Part shown: piece after piece, positions 56,455 to 64,000 of the stretch
How the letters are laid out: every line of letters starts with the position of its first letter
Numbering within the stretch: position 1 is the stretch's first letter
Position numbers and translations under genes: made by a program
Notes under the pieces: generated by a model
Seen by the model: the letters and a program-made list of their open reading frames with translations, nothing else
The model's database searches: none
What the model was told of the DNA's origin: nothing
NCBI RefSeq assembly: GCF_001682865.1
Contig: NZ_MAQX01000032.1
Coordinates: 676,888 to 740,887 of the forward strand
Source of the DNA: Bacillus sp. FJAT-26390
Lineage (GTDB): Bacteria > Bacillota > Bacilli > Paenibacillales > Paenibacillaceae
Direction: 5' to 3'
Length of the DNA stretch: 64,000 nt

Positions 56455-56520
56455 ACCCCTTAGAATGAGCATCGGAATAAACGCTTGGTTTATCCGATGA
56501 GATTCTAGGGGTATTTTTTT
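56455..56520. terminator. Right terminator of the bacteriocin locus, copy of the 52.7 kb hairpin
   Basis: ACCCCTTAGAAT pairs with ATTCTAGGGGT, with inner ATCGG(A)TAAAC/GTTTATCCGAT helices, then TTTTTTT; A-rich on the other side, so bidirectional. Roughly 80% of positions match the hairpin at 52661-52727. Confidence 0.93.
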
Positions 56521-56546
56521 ACGCTATATCATAGGCGTTAGCCAAG

Positions 56547-57467
56547 TTAGATGCTGACATCCTGCGGATGCGGCTCAGTGAGAAGGTCTGCGGCTTTGGC
56601 GTTGGCTTCAACCTGCTCGGCGTCCTTGCAGCCCGGGATAACTGCGGTAACTGCCGGATGCTTCAAGCACCATGCCAGCGCCCAGCTAGCCATCGTTACG
56701 CCTTGCGGAACTTCTTCCCGCTGGATATGCTCCACCTCGAGCAGCTTAAGCCGCGTATTCTCGGCATCATGCCTGTGGCGCACATCGGTCTCGCCGAAGA
56801 CTGCACCCGGCTTGTATTTGCCGCTCAAATAACCACTCGCGAGCGGAACGCGGGCAAGCACGCCCAAATCCTGCTGCTGGCAAGACGGGAATACGCGCTC
56901 TTCCGGCGCGCGGTCAAGCCTGTTGTAGACAACCTGAATGACGCGTGAATTCACTTTGGATGACGCCTCCGTTTGATGAAGGTTGTCATTGCTTCCAATC
57001 GACGTGCCTAGAAAACGGATTTTGCCAGCTGCTATTTGCTTATCCAGTGCGGTCCACAGCTCATCGTTGTCGAAGGACTGGTCCGGTCCGGAATGGAATT
57101 GGTACAAGTCAATGTATTCAAGCTGCAGTGCCTTCAGCGATGCATCAAGCTGGGCAATGACCCCCTCCGCGTTAAAGGAATCGGTGCGAGTGAAACGCTC
57201 ATGAAAGTGATGCCCGAACTTTGTCGCAATGATCCAATCCTCGCGGTTGCGGCGGCTGATATAATTCCCGATCAATGATTCCGAGAGATGATCGCCATAA
57301 CATTCAGCGGTGTCAATCAGGTTAATGCCAAGCTCATGCCCTTTGTCGAGAACCAGATCCGCTTCCTTTTGCGAATATTCCCGGCCCCACTCCCCGCCAA
57401 ACTGCCAGGTTCCAAGACCAATTACCGATACGTTTAACCCCGTGCTTCCAAGTCGTCTATACTTCAA
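56547..57467 (-). CDS. Aldo/keto reductase
   Basis: NADPH-dependent oxidoreductase of the AKR superfamily, about 306 aa, with the TIM-barrel catalytic tetrad visible as D and Y in DTAECYGD, K in ATKFGH and H in YQFHSG. The C-terminal cofactor segment reads VIPGCKDAEQVEANAKA. TTG 57467 is preferred: AAGGAG is 8 bases upstream and the protein then starts (M)KYRRLGSTGLNVS like its relatives. ATG 57473 is only 2 bases from that site. Substrate unknown. It is convergent with the bacteriocin locus. Confidence 0.92.
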   Translation of the reverse strand: MKYRRLGSTGLNVSVIGLGTWQFGGEWGREYSQKEADLVLDKGHELGINLIDTAECYGDHLSESLIGNYISRRNREDWIIATKFGHHFHERFTRTDSFNAEGVIAQLDASLKALQLEYIDLYQFHSGPDQSFDNDELWTALDKQIAAGKIRFLGTSIGSNDNLHQTEASSKVNSRVIQVVYNRLDRAPEERVFPSCQQQDLGVLARVPLASGYLSGKYKPGAVFGETDVRHRHDAENTRLKLLEVEHIQREEVPQGVTMASWALAWCLKHPAVTAVIPGCKDAEQVEANAKAADLLTEPHPQDVSI

Positions 57468-57572
57468 GCTCATCACTCCTTCGATTTGATCGGATGCCTG
57501 TCTCATTCATTTTACCATTCTTAGCCACAGGTAAGAAATAGCTTGGTCCGCCTATATCGGAATAAGCAATTC

Positions 57573-58250
57573 CTACCACCGAATTCGCTTAACGAGCTCC
57601 ACCATCCGCTTCTGCACATCCGCTTGGAACTGCCAATGCTCGATTTCATTCACGATGCGCTCCAAATTCGTATAGCCCTTGGCCAAGCCATTCAAACGGG
57701 CAGCTAAGGTGGAGTCGATCAGTTCTTCCTGTGTGGGATACCATTCACTAAGCTTCTCCATGGCATCGGGATACCTCTTCAAATAATACTTTTGATGCCG
57801 ATCCTCGGCAGGATAAAACTTCGCAAAAGGAGCGATTTCCGTACTTGGCTCCGGTACTCCATGCACGGTCCGTTTTTTCAACACACGCCTAATCGTTTCA
57901 ATTTGCTGTGCATCCGTATAAAACAAGATCGATCTATACTGCCGCCCCTTATAATCATTGATGTTATCCGGGTTATGGTTGTCCCAAAACACCTCTAAAA
58001 TCTCTTCAAAAGAAACGATTTCCGAGTCAAAAGCAATCTGGATCGTCTCCGAATGATCTCCCATCTGCCTGTAGGTCGGGTCCGCAGCGGTGCCGCCAGC
58101 ATAGCCGACACGCGTTCGAACCACGCCAGGCAAATGTCCGAATAATGCCTCCGGACTCCAAAAACAACCCATTCCAAGCGTTGCGGCCATAATGCTGCTG
58201 TGCAAAAACGAAGCCTCGCTTCTTCCAGCTTGAAAGCCCGATTTGTTCAT
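57573..58250 (-). CDS. msrA: Peptide methionine sulfoxide reductase A
   Basis: Repairs oxidised methionine (S-sulfoxide) in proteins using thioredoxin or a thiol. Catalytic C29 lies in GMGCFWSPEALF; E and Y/D substrate residues and the HTETVQV-like GDHSETIQIAFD follow. It is 225 aa, about 40 longer at the C-terminus than typical, with an extra helical segment (YTNLERIVNEIEHWQFQADVQKRM). C29 is the only cysteine, so resolution must use an external thiol. GGAGG precedes ATG 58250. Confidence 0.93.
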   Translation of the reverse strand: MNKSGFQAGRSEASFLHSSIMAATLGMGCFWSPEALFGHLPGVVRTRVGYAGGTAADPTYRQMGDHSETIQIAFDSEIVSFEEILEVFWDNHNPDNINDYKGRQYRSILFYTDAQQIETIRRVLKKRTVHGVPEPSTEIAPFAKFYPAEDRHQKYYLKRYPDAMEKLSEWYPTQEELIDSTLAARLNGLAKGYTNLERIVNEIEHWQFQADVQKRMVELVKRIRW

Positions 58251-58370
58251 TTTCCGCCCTCCTTATGCTTGATTGTACGATTGAGATGAAAAAATGTGAA
58301 GGCTATGCTACAATACTAAAATTGCTGAAATTGCACCGGCAATACAATTAGGGAGGTTTATTTAATCGCC

Positions 58371-59006
58371 ATGCTTATTATTGGAATCGCCGGCGGCACC
58401 GGTTCGGGCAAAACAACGGTTGCCCGCTCTGTTATCGACCGTCTTGGATCAGAAAAAGTCACATTCATATCCCAGGATAATTACTATAGTAACCCCATAC
58501 ATCTCAGCCTAGACGAACGCAAGATGATTAATTATGATCATCCGTTATCTTTTGACATCGAGCTGTTAGCTCGCGACCTCCTGCTTCTTAGAGAAGGCAA
58601 AACCGTCTATGCGCCGGTCTATGACTTTTCCCTTTTTGCACGTGTTGAGGGTGAGTCGGTAGAGCTTAAGCCAAACAGCATCGTCATTCTCGAAGGACTC
58701 CATGTGCTGTATGAAGAGAGCATCCGTAACATACTCGACATCAAAGTATTCGTCGACACCGATCCCGATGTCCGTATTCTCCGCCGAGTGCTTCGGGATA
58801 TGGAGGAACGCGGACGGACGATCCAATCCGTGCACGATCAATATTTAAAAACAGTGAAGCCTATGCATGAGGCCTTTATCGAGCCTTCCAAAAAGTATGC
58901 CGATCTGATCATCCCAGAGGGCGGACACAATGAGGTCGGCATTCAGCTGTTGTCCATCTTGACCGAAAAATATTTGACAGACGATACGGTATTAACGGAC
59001 GTTTAA
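58371..59006 (+). CDS. udk: Uridine/cytidine kinase
   Basis: Phosphorylates uridine and cytidine in pyrimidine salvage, 211 aa. P-loop GIAGGTGSGKTT at the N-terminus, FISQDNYYSN, NYDHPLSFDIELL, VYDFSLF and VILEGLHVL follow the family. The ATG at 58371 is 14 bases from GGGAGG, which is long; ATC at 58365 is 8 bases away and would add only two residues, but ATC starts are very rare. It ends at a bidirectional terminator shared with the SLH protein gene. Confidence 0.93.
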   Translation: MLIIGIAGGTGSGKTTVARSVIDRLGSEKVTFISQDNYYSNPIHLSLDERKMINYDHPLSFDIELLARDLLLLREGKTVYAPVYDFSLFARVEGESVELKPNSIVILEGLHVLYEESIRNILDIKVFVDTDPDVRILRRVLRDMEERGRTIQSVHDQYLKTVKPMHEAFIEPSKKYADLIIPEGGHNEVGIQLLSILTEKYLTDDTVLTDV

Positions 59007-59020
59007 TGCTGAAAATCGAC

Positions 59021-59068
59021 AAAAAAGAACCTTCAGCTCACCTTTTGAGTGGCTTGAAGGTTCTTTTT
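59021..59068. terminator. Bidirectional terminator
   Basis: AAAAAGAACCTTCA pairs with TGAAGGTTCTTTTT around an 18-19-base inner loop; it serves udk on the plus and the SLH gene on the minus strand. Confidence 0.9.
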
Positions 59069-59082
59069 GTTATCCCATTCGT

Positions 59083-62000
59083 TTAGATATGAAGGCTGTC
59101 AAGCAGCCTGTAAATCATAGCCGCAGCTTCTGCTCTGCTAGCTTCGCGGTCCGAGCGGAACGTAAGATCTTTATAGCCCGTAAGAATACCAGCCGTTACA
59201 GCTGTATTAATGGAGGACTTTGCCCAAGCCGGAATGGCGGCAGCATCTTTAAACGAGATCTCTGCGTTTGCCGGCTGCTGCGAATTAGCTTTCAAAGCGT
59301 TCGCGATCATCACGGACATTTCTGCGCGTGTAATCGTTTGGCTTGCTTTAAACCATGTTTTTCCGTTTTGCTCGTAGCCCTTCAAAATGCCTGCTTGTAC
59401 AGCAGCAGCTACATCACCTTTAGCCCATGCTGGAATCTCGTTGTTATCCGCAAAGCTGGTATTCCCCGAAGCTGCTGGAAGCCCCAGCGCCTGGACAATC
59501 ATTTTCGCGAATGCTGCGCGCGTTACAGTCACCTCAGGACGGAACGTATTGTCCTCAAAGCCTTGAATGACATTCATGCCAAGCAAACGAGCCGTATATG
59601 GAGCTGCCCAGTGAGCGGTCACATCGGAGAGCACTTTCGGCTCCGCTTGGTAAACCGCAAATTTGGTGAAATGCTTAACGCTAACTGTAATCGTACCGTC
59701 CGCTCTAACATCTCCGCCGATATAAACCCAGCGCTTCTGCTGCTCATTGTAGTAATAGATCGCAGCTTTCTTGCCAGCTTGCACTTGCTCTTGCTTGTAG
59801 TTGAAGGTAATGTCGATCGGCTTGTTAAACGTGCTGCCTGACGTGCTAAGGAACTCTACCGTAGGGCTAAGCGACTCAAGCGTTCCTGCCGATGGCACGG
59901 CACTCGCTTCAACGACCTTCGCGCTTATTTTTCCATCAGTAGCAACCGCGTCGGCAGGCACCTTGAAAGATACAACATTTTTAACCGAACCTTCTGTGCC
60001 TTTGGATGCATCAAGCTCAACCTCTACTGAAGTGACCGGCTTTGGCTCTCCCTTCGGCGGGTTCGTCACAACCGGACCCGGGCCTCCAGTGCTGCTTCCA
60101 GGATCGTTTCTGCTTATGGTAACGGTGCGTGTTATTTCATCCGCCGCATTGCCTGCACGGTCGCTAACGTTATACTTCAGCGTATAAGTTCCGGCAGTCG
60201 AAGTGTTCACCGATCCCGTGACGGATACCTTATCGGCTACCCCAGTGTTATCCGTTGCTATAGCACCCTGCTCCGTATAGGCGTTGCCCACGTTTAGATT
60301 AATCGTCTTTGCTCCTACAAGAGTAAGCACCGGCTTGACGCGGTCAATATTAGTTTTCACCGGCAATGAGGTTTCGTTGCCAAGCGTATCCTTAGCTTTG
60401 AACAACAGCGTATGCTCGCCATCCTGCGACACTACGATTTTGCTTTCGTTCTCGTATGGCTCATACTGTTGTCCGCCGTCCTTCGACACGAGCAGCTCCG
60501 CGATGGAAACCGGCTTGTAGACGGATGCATAGACGCTTACCGTTACGTTTTTGTTCGTCCAGTCGCCATTTTTCAGAATTTGGTTGCCCTCTGTGCTCAA
60601 TTTTTCTTGAAGCTTCAGTCCGGCAGCATTCTCCGCGCCTTTCACCGAGGCATAGAAAACTTTGCTTTTGGACACGTCGCCGCGCGTAGCGGTTGCGGTC
60701 AAAGTAACCAACGCATCATTTTTCGGACGAAATCCGAACTTCCCAGTATCGCTGATCACTTGCGGGTTGGAGCTTTTCCAAGTGAGGGAAGTACCGTGCA
60801 GGCTTTGCTGCGGCAGCTCAATATCGGATTCTACTCCGATCGTGTTGCCTAAATCCAGTACATTCAGCGCATCGCTCACCGCTTGGTCATTGCTGTATGG
60901 CTCGGTCTTTACAAAGATTGGGTTGGAATAGAACCATAGATCCTTGTAGTTGCGATCGTTAATTTCGTTAAATCTCTTCATAGATTGAACATCTTTATCA
61001 TTCTCGAAACTCCGGTCGTCTTCCACTTTCGCGTCAATAAGCGGCTCGCCGTTTTCGGTTTCGCCAGCAACGTCTACGCCAAGATTTGTTCCTCTAAGCC
61101 TAAAATACTGGTCCTTGTTGGCAGCGTCTAAATTGTACGTAATTACATTGTAGCCTTCTGCATCCGTTGTCCAGTCTTTGCTCGTAAATCTCGCAATAAC
61201 CTTCGTTGATTCATTCGTATCTTTGTTGTAATTCGGTGATCCTGGCTTAACCTCGCCTGTGACATCGCCTGCAATTAGATCAACATGATCTACGTTAACC
61301 TCATTCGTTACATTGCTAGTATGCGTATATCTGTCGTTAACTGCAGGTGTTACACTTTTGATGACGGCATAGTTGTTTGTTTTTGGGCTTTTGAACCGAA
61401 TCGTCAGCTTGAGCGGGTCGCCTTCTTTTACTTTAAAGTCCTCTCCCATCTCGCCTTTACCCGTTTCGTTTGCAATATTGAAATCCAGCGCATTGATCAG
61501 ATTACCGTACGCGGAAAACGATTTGCCTGAGCGCATGCCCTTCAGCACGGCATTCATATCATTTCCATCTACCCAGGTATAGTTCTTTGAGTACTCACCC
61601 GGCAAATAACCGCTGGAAAATCGATCGCCTGCTACTTTAAAATGGAAATCTGAATTAGCAAAGTTCCAGAAGTGGCGCCCTTCGCCGAGCAGCGCATCCC
61701 ACACGCCTCCGACCTTCGCGATCATATAGTCAGAACCGCCATACGTTTTGTTTTTCGGATTGTTTTGATTCAAGCCGCCGCGGTCAGGCTCCATCTGGTT
61801 GCCCGGCATGCCTTCCATTCCGAAAACGACATTAGGAGCAATATTATTAAAATCGCGGATATCGGAAATTTGGAATATCGTTTTCCCGTTGGCTAGTTTT
61901 CTTGAAGGATGATTAATAATCATATAGCTTGAGTCATTGTAATTCGAAGCCAGCCACTTCACCGCAGTCCGGGCGTCCGCTGCATTTGAATAGGCCCGTT

Positions 62001-62562
62001 GATCCTTCTGATCCCATATAGCCCTATCCTCTGCCTTAAACAAATTGGCATCACGATTCGTAAATAAATACTCAAACTGGCTCGATGCCTTCATGCTGCC
62101 ATCCAAAATGCCTACGCCCGTATGGTCGTAAGTTGGCATATCCCATTCAAAGCCCGTAAACGTAATTTTGCCTTGGTATTTGCCTTGACCTCTCAGTTCG
62201 TTGATTTTTTTCGTCTGATAATCAACGATAGCTTGGGAAAGCGGAATCGGTCCGCCTGGTACGTTATGTCCCTCGTCATCACGATCCGACATTCTGAGGT
62301 GATCGGATAAAGCCAACCAGTCCATGCCGTATGTTTCAAAGCCTTGGTCAAGCACGGTTTGAAGGGATTGCTGCGCATCATTCGAAACGTAGGTATGGAC
62401 ATGGTAATCGCCCGCCATCCACTTTCCGCTGCTTGGAGCCGCAGCTTTGGTTAGCTGATTATTTGTGTCTGCAAAAGCAGTAGTCATTGAAATGTTTTGT
62501 CCTAGAATACTTGACGATAGAAGAACAGCTGTTGCCAGCTTGGCCCACTTGCTAGATAACAT
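59083..62562 (-). CDS. SLH-anchored CehA/McbA-like PHP-domain surface protein
   Basis: A 1159-aa exported protein. Signal peptide 1-32, then a PHP metallohydrolase-like domain of the CehA/McbA group at about 45-390, with GDYHVHTYVSND (HxH metal motif), LALSDHL and the tail WNFANSDFH. A middle region of beta-rich, Ig-like repeats follows (about 390-840), including a DUF5011-type module (TINLNVGNAYTEQGAIATDNTG). A Gly/Pro linker, a beta domain and three SLH repeats (about 985-1159: DVTAHWAAPYTARL, DNNEIPAWAKGDVAAAV, DAAAIPAWAKSSINTAV) attach it to the cell wall. GGAGG lies 8 bases before ATG 62562. A phosphoesterase role is inferred from the family; the substrate is unknown. Confidence 0.92.
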   Translation of the reverse strand: MLSSKWAKLATAVLLSSSILGQNISMTTAFADTNNQLTKAAAPSSGKWMAGDYHVHTYVSNDAQQSLQTVLDQGFETYGMDWLALSDHLRMSDRDDEGHNVPGGPIPLSQAIVDYQTKKINELRGQGKYQGKITFTGFEWDMPTYDHTGVGILDGSMKASSQFEYLFTNRDANLFKAEDRAIWDQKDQRAYSNAADARTAVKWLASNYNDSSYMIINHPSRKLANGKTIFQISDIRDFNNIAPNVVFGMEGMPGNQMEPDRGGLNQNNPKNKTYGGSDYMIAKVGGVWDALLGEGRHFWNFANSDFHFKVAGDRFSSGYLPGEYSKNYTWVDGNDMNAVLKGMRSGKSFSAYGNLINALDFNIANETGKGEMGEDFKVKEGDPLKLTIRFKSPKTNNYAVIKSVTPAVNDRYTHTSNVTNEVNVDHVDLIAGDVTGEVKPGSPNYNKDTNESTKVIARFTSKDWTTDAEGYNVITYNLDAANKDQYFRLRGTNLGVDVAGETENGEPLIDAKVEDDRSFENDKDVQSMKRFNEINDRNYKDLWFYSNPIFVKTEPYSNDQAVSDALNVLDLGNTIGVESDIELPQQSLHGTSLTWKSSNPQVISDTGKFGFRPKNDALVTLTATATRGDVSKSKVFYASVKGAENAAGLKLQEKLSTEGNQILKNGDWTNKNVTVSVYASVYKPVSIAELLVSKDGGQQYEPYENESKIVVSQDGEHTLLFKAKDTLGNETSLPVKTNIDRVKPVLTLVGAKTINLNVGNAYTEQGAIATDNTGVADKVSVTGSVNTSTAGTYTLKYNVSDRAGNAADEITRTVTISRNDPGSSTGGPGPVVTNPPKGEPKPVTSVEVELDASKGTEGSVKNVVSFKVPADAVATDGKISAKVVEASAVPSAGTLESLSPTVEFLSTSGSTFNKPIDITFNYKQEQVQAGKKAAIYYYNEQQKRWVYIGGDVRADGTITVSVKHFTKFAVYQAEPKVLSDVTAHWAAPYTARLLGMNVIQGFEDNTFRPEVTVTRAAFAKMIVQALGLPAASGNTSFADNNEIPAWAKGDVAAAVQAGILKGYEQNGKTWFKASQTITRAEMSVMIANALKANSQQPANAEISFKDAAAIPAWAKSSINTAVTAGILTGYKDLTFRSDREASRAEAAAMIYRLLDSLHI

Positions 62563-62775
62563 GTTATAAACCTCCGTTATAATGTTGTACTTTCATTCGC
62601 TTGTTTAATAGCATGCTAAGCTTCTAGAGAAGACCCCCTCATACCTATTCATATGAACACATGTCTAAAATTAATGGATAGGACTTGCTCTGTCTATACG
62701 TTTGAAGCAAACCATACAAATTCTTAACAATAGCGTTAACAGAGGAGGAAATGCCTGTAAAACGGGCAAAAATAA
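62563..62775. other. Intergenic region upstream of the SLH gene
   Basis: AT-rich; no gene supported. It should carry the promoter for the SLH gene, but no clear -35/-10 pair was found. Confidence 0.4.
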
Positions 62776-62816
62776 AATAAACGGCTAGCAGATACAGCAT
62801 CTGTCAGCCGTTTATT
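62776..62816. terminator. Strong terminator of the ABC-2 operon
   Basis: ATAAACGGCT and AGCCGTTTAT with inner GCAGAT/ATCTGT pair; on the minus strand a T-rich run (TTTTATTTTTG) follows. Confidence 0.88.
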
Positions 62817-62894
62817 AAAGAGCATTATTTTTTAAAACAATGACATATAATCAAAAAAATGTATTTTTAGTTTTTTTGCCAATCTTTCGCTCCA

Positions 62895-63602
62895 TTAATC
62901 CATCATGCTTTTCTTGTACACATATACAGATAAGACATGAATGGCGATTGCCCACACTAGGATGATCCCCATATTGGGCCACACATCCACCATGCCAGCA
63001 CCCGCCTCCACTTGGCGAGCCAAGTCGATAAGCTGAAAGTTCGGCATATACTCAACGATACCTAGAATCGGATACTTCTCGATGAAAGGAATGACAAGCG
63101 AGCCAAAAGTAAAAATAAGGATGGCAGGCACAATCGCAACCGAGGCTTCCATAACCGACTTTGTAAGCAGCCCGATCCAAGTGCCAACCCCTAGGTAAAA
63201 AATCGCGGACAAAAAGAGCGCCGCCGTGACGATTAACATATTTTTCGGATGATAATCGATCAGCATCGACGAGAGAAAAACAATGACAGCGGTCGAAATG
63301 AAGGTCAGCAAGCTTTTGCCGCAAAAAATCTCAAACGTGCTGGCTGGCGACAGCATTAATCCGCGCAGCGTATTCTTTTCCTTCTCTTCGGCAATGAGCG
63401 AGGACTGAATATAGGTCGCCACCATAATAAAGGCCATATTGATAATCATATACTGGGCATCAACTGTCCCGCTATCCAAGCGCCCAAAAATCGCCGCCAT
63501 GATTAACGGAATGAATAGCGTCATGGACACATACAGATTGCGTGATAAATCCTTATAATCCTTTTGCATAATCGTCATTACGCGCTTCATGGAAAAAGTC
63601 AT
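62895..63602 (-). CDS. ABC-2 type transporter permease
   Basis: Membrane subunit of an ABC exporter, 235 aa, six TM helices of the ABC-2 fold (about 20-40, 50-72, 97-120, 130-150, 158-178, 205-230), with SLIAEEKEKNTLRGLMLSPAS between helices 2 and 3, a motif typical of ABC-2/NatB-like permeases. It overlaps the ATPase gene by 4 bases (ATGA). The substrate may be a drug, sodium or a lipid-like molecule; sequence cannot tell. A strong terminator lies about 80 bases downstream. Confidence 0.92.
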   Translation of the reverse strand: MTFSMKRVMTIMQKDYKDLSRNLYVSMTLFIPLIMAAIFGRLDSGTVDAQYMIINMAFIMVATYIQSSLIAEEKEKNTLRGLMLSPASTFEIFCGKSLLTFISTAVIVFLSSMLIDYHPKNMLIVTAALFLSAIFYLGVGTWIGLLTKSVMEASVAIVPAILIFTFGSLVIPFIEKYPILGIVEYMPNFQLIDLARQVEAGAGMVDVWPNMGIILVWAIAIHVLSVYVYKKSMMD

Positions 63603-64000
63603 GACAATGCCCTCCCTGTTACCTCTACAAAAATATCGCCAAGCGTCGGATTATTGGTTTGAACCGACACGACTTGATTCAAGCTCATATAGTTGAATAG
63701 CTGCTGCGCGCCTTCAGCCCCCATGGGAACGATAGCGCTAGTTCCATTGTTTAACTCTACCGTTAGCGTAGCATCCCCATGCTGCTCGCGCAGCTTCCTT
63801 GGCGCATCCAGCAGTTGAATTTGCCCGTTGTTTAGGAAAGCAACCCGGTCGCACAGCGTTTCGGCTTCGACCATGTCATGTGTCGTCAAAAAGATTGTCG
63901 TTCCCTTCTCCTTTAGACGCGTCAGCCCTTCATAGACATGCTTTGTGTTGACAGGGTCCAGAGCGGACGTTGGCTCATCAAGAAACAGCAGCTCCGGCTC
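63599..64000 (-). CDS. ABC transporter ATP-binding protein, 5' part missing at window edge
   Basis: The window enters the gene just before Walker B: LLFLDEPTSALDP, then the H-loop LTTHDMVEAETLC and a C-terminal accessory domain (LREQHGDATLTVELNNGTSAIVP ... ALS). The reading frame continues past the first in-window ATG (63889) to base 64000 with no stop, so the gene starts outside. It is coupled to the permease by an ATGA overlap and is the ATPase of the exporter. Confidence 0.9.
   Translation of the reverse strand, partial: EPELLFLDEPTSALDPVNTKHVYEGLTRLKEKGTTIFLTTHDMVEAETLCDRVAFLNNGQIQLLDAPRKLREQHGDATLTVELNNGTSAIVPMGAEGAQQLFNYMSLNQVVSVQTNNPTLGDIFVEVTGRALS

Overview
The window reads as chromosomal DNA of an endospore-forming Gram-positive bacterium, most likely Paenibacillus or a close relative. 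The reasons are AGGAGG-type ribosome binding sites almost everywhere, spore genes (a Tgl-type coat transglutaminase, a ger germinant-receptor operon, two sporulation-type histidine kinases), a three-repeat SLH surface protein, a copper-amine-oxidase N-domain protein, a T-box thrS leader and a c-di-GMP-I riboswitch. No rRNA, tRNA, CRISPR array, transposase or phage gene was seen. Most of the DNA looks like core genome. The clearest accessory piece is an AT-rich bacteriocin cluster at about 52.7-56.5 kb.

Layout. 1-4.8 kb (minus strand): a response regulator/sensor kinase pair feeding an MMPL exporter cut by the left edge, and tgl. 5-7.2 kb: an ABC exporter fused to a cyclic-nucleotide-binding domain. 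7.4-11.6 kb: a GNAT gene, then a PLP decarboxylase and chemoreceptor that overlap and sit behind a c-di-GMP riboswitch. 11.8-17.3 kb: an EcsAB-like ABC pair, a HAD phosphatase, a divergent SRPBCC/AraC pair and a secreted coiled-coil protein behind a possible attenuator. 17.4-20.3 kb: an orphan GAF-PAS kinase and a secreted stalk-domain protein.

20.4-27.1 kb is sulfur-amino-acid metabolism: mccAB (reverse transsulfuration) and metQNI (methionine uptake), the latter behind an unusual terminator/antiterminator leader, with a DHA2-type efflux pump between them. 27.3-27.6 kb holds a cluster of short palindromic repeats. 27.8-30.1 kb is thrS with its T-box. 30.1-37 kb holds an AraC regulator divergent from a divergent pyruvate kinase paralogue, small proteins, a MerR-controlled MFS pump and small membrane proteins. 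37.1-40.2 kb holds a phosphodiester glycosidase, a GT2-GtrA fusion, a polysaccharide deacetylase homologue lacking its metal-binding histidines, and an unlisted 59-aa gene.

40.4-46.7 kb carries a four-gene germinant-receptor operon, a small HTH gene, a KinB-like kinase and a thioredoxin. 46.7-52.6 kb carries a SNF2 helicase with a partner protein, then hflX behind a 400-base leader with a 13-codon uORF, a terminator and a perfectly complementary antiterminator arm. 52.7-56.5 kb is a lactococcin-972-type bacteriocin locus (uORF, precursor, 7-TM membrane protein, ABC ATPase, small exported protein) bracketed by two near-identical terminators. The right end has an aldo/keto reductase, msrA, udk, a large SLH-anchored PHP-domain protein and an ABC-2 export pair cut by the edge.

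The richest signal in the window is regulatory RNA: a T-box, a c-di-GMP riboswitch, and four leaders (metQ, the 16.4 kb secreted-protein gene, hflX, the bacteriocin gene) whose structures fit attenuation but whose inputs cannot be named from sequence alone.
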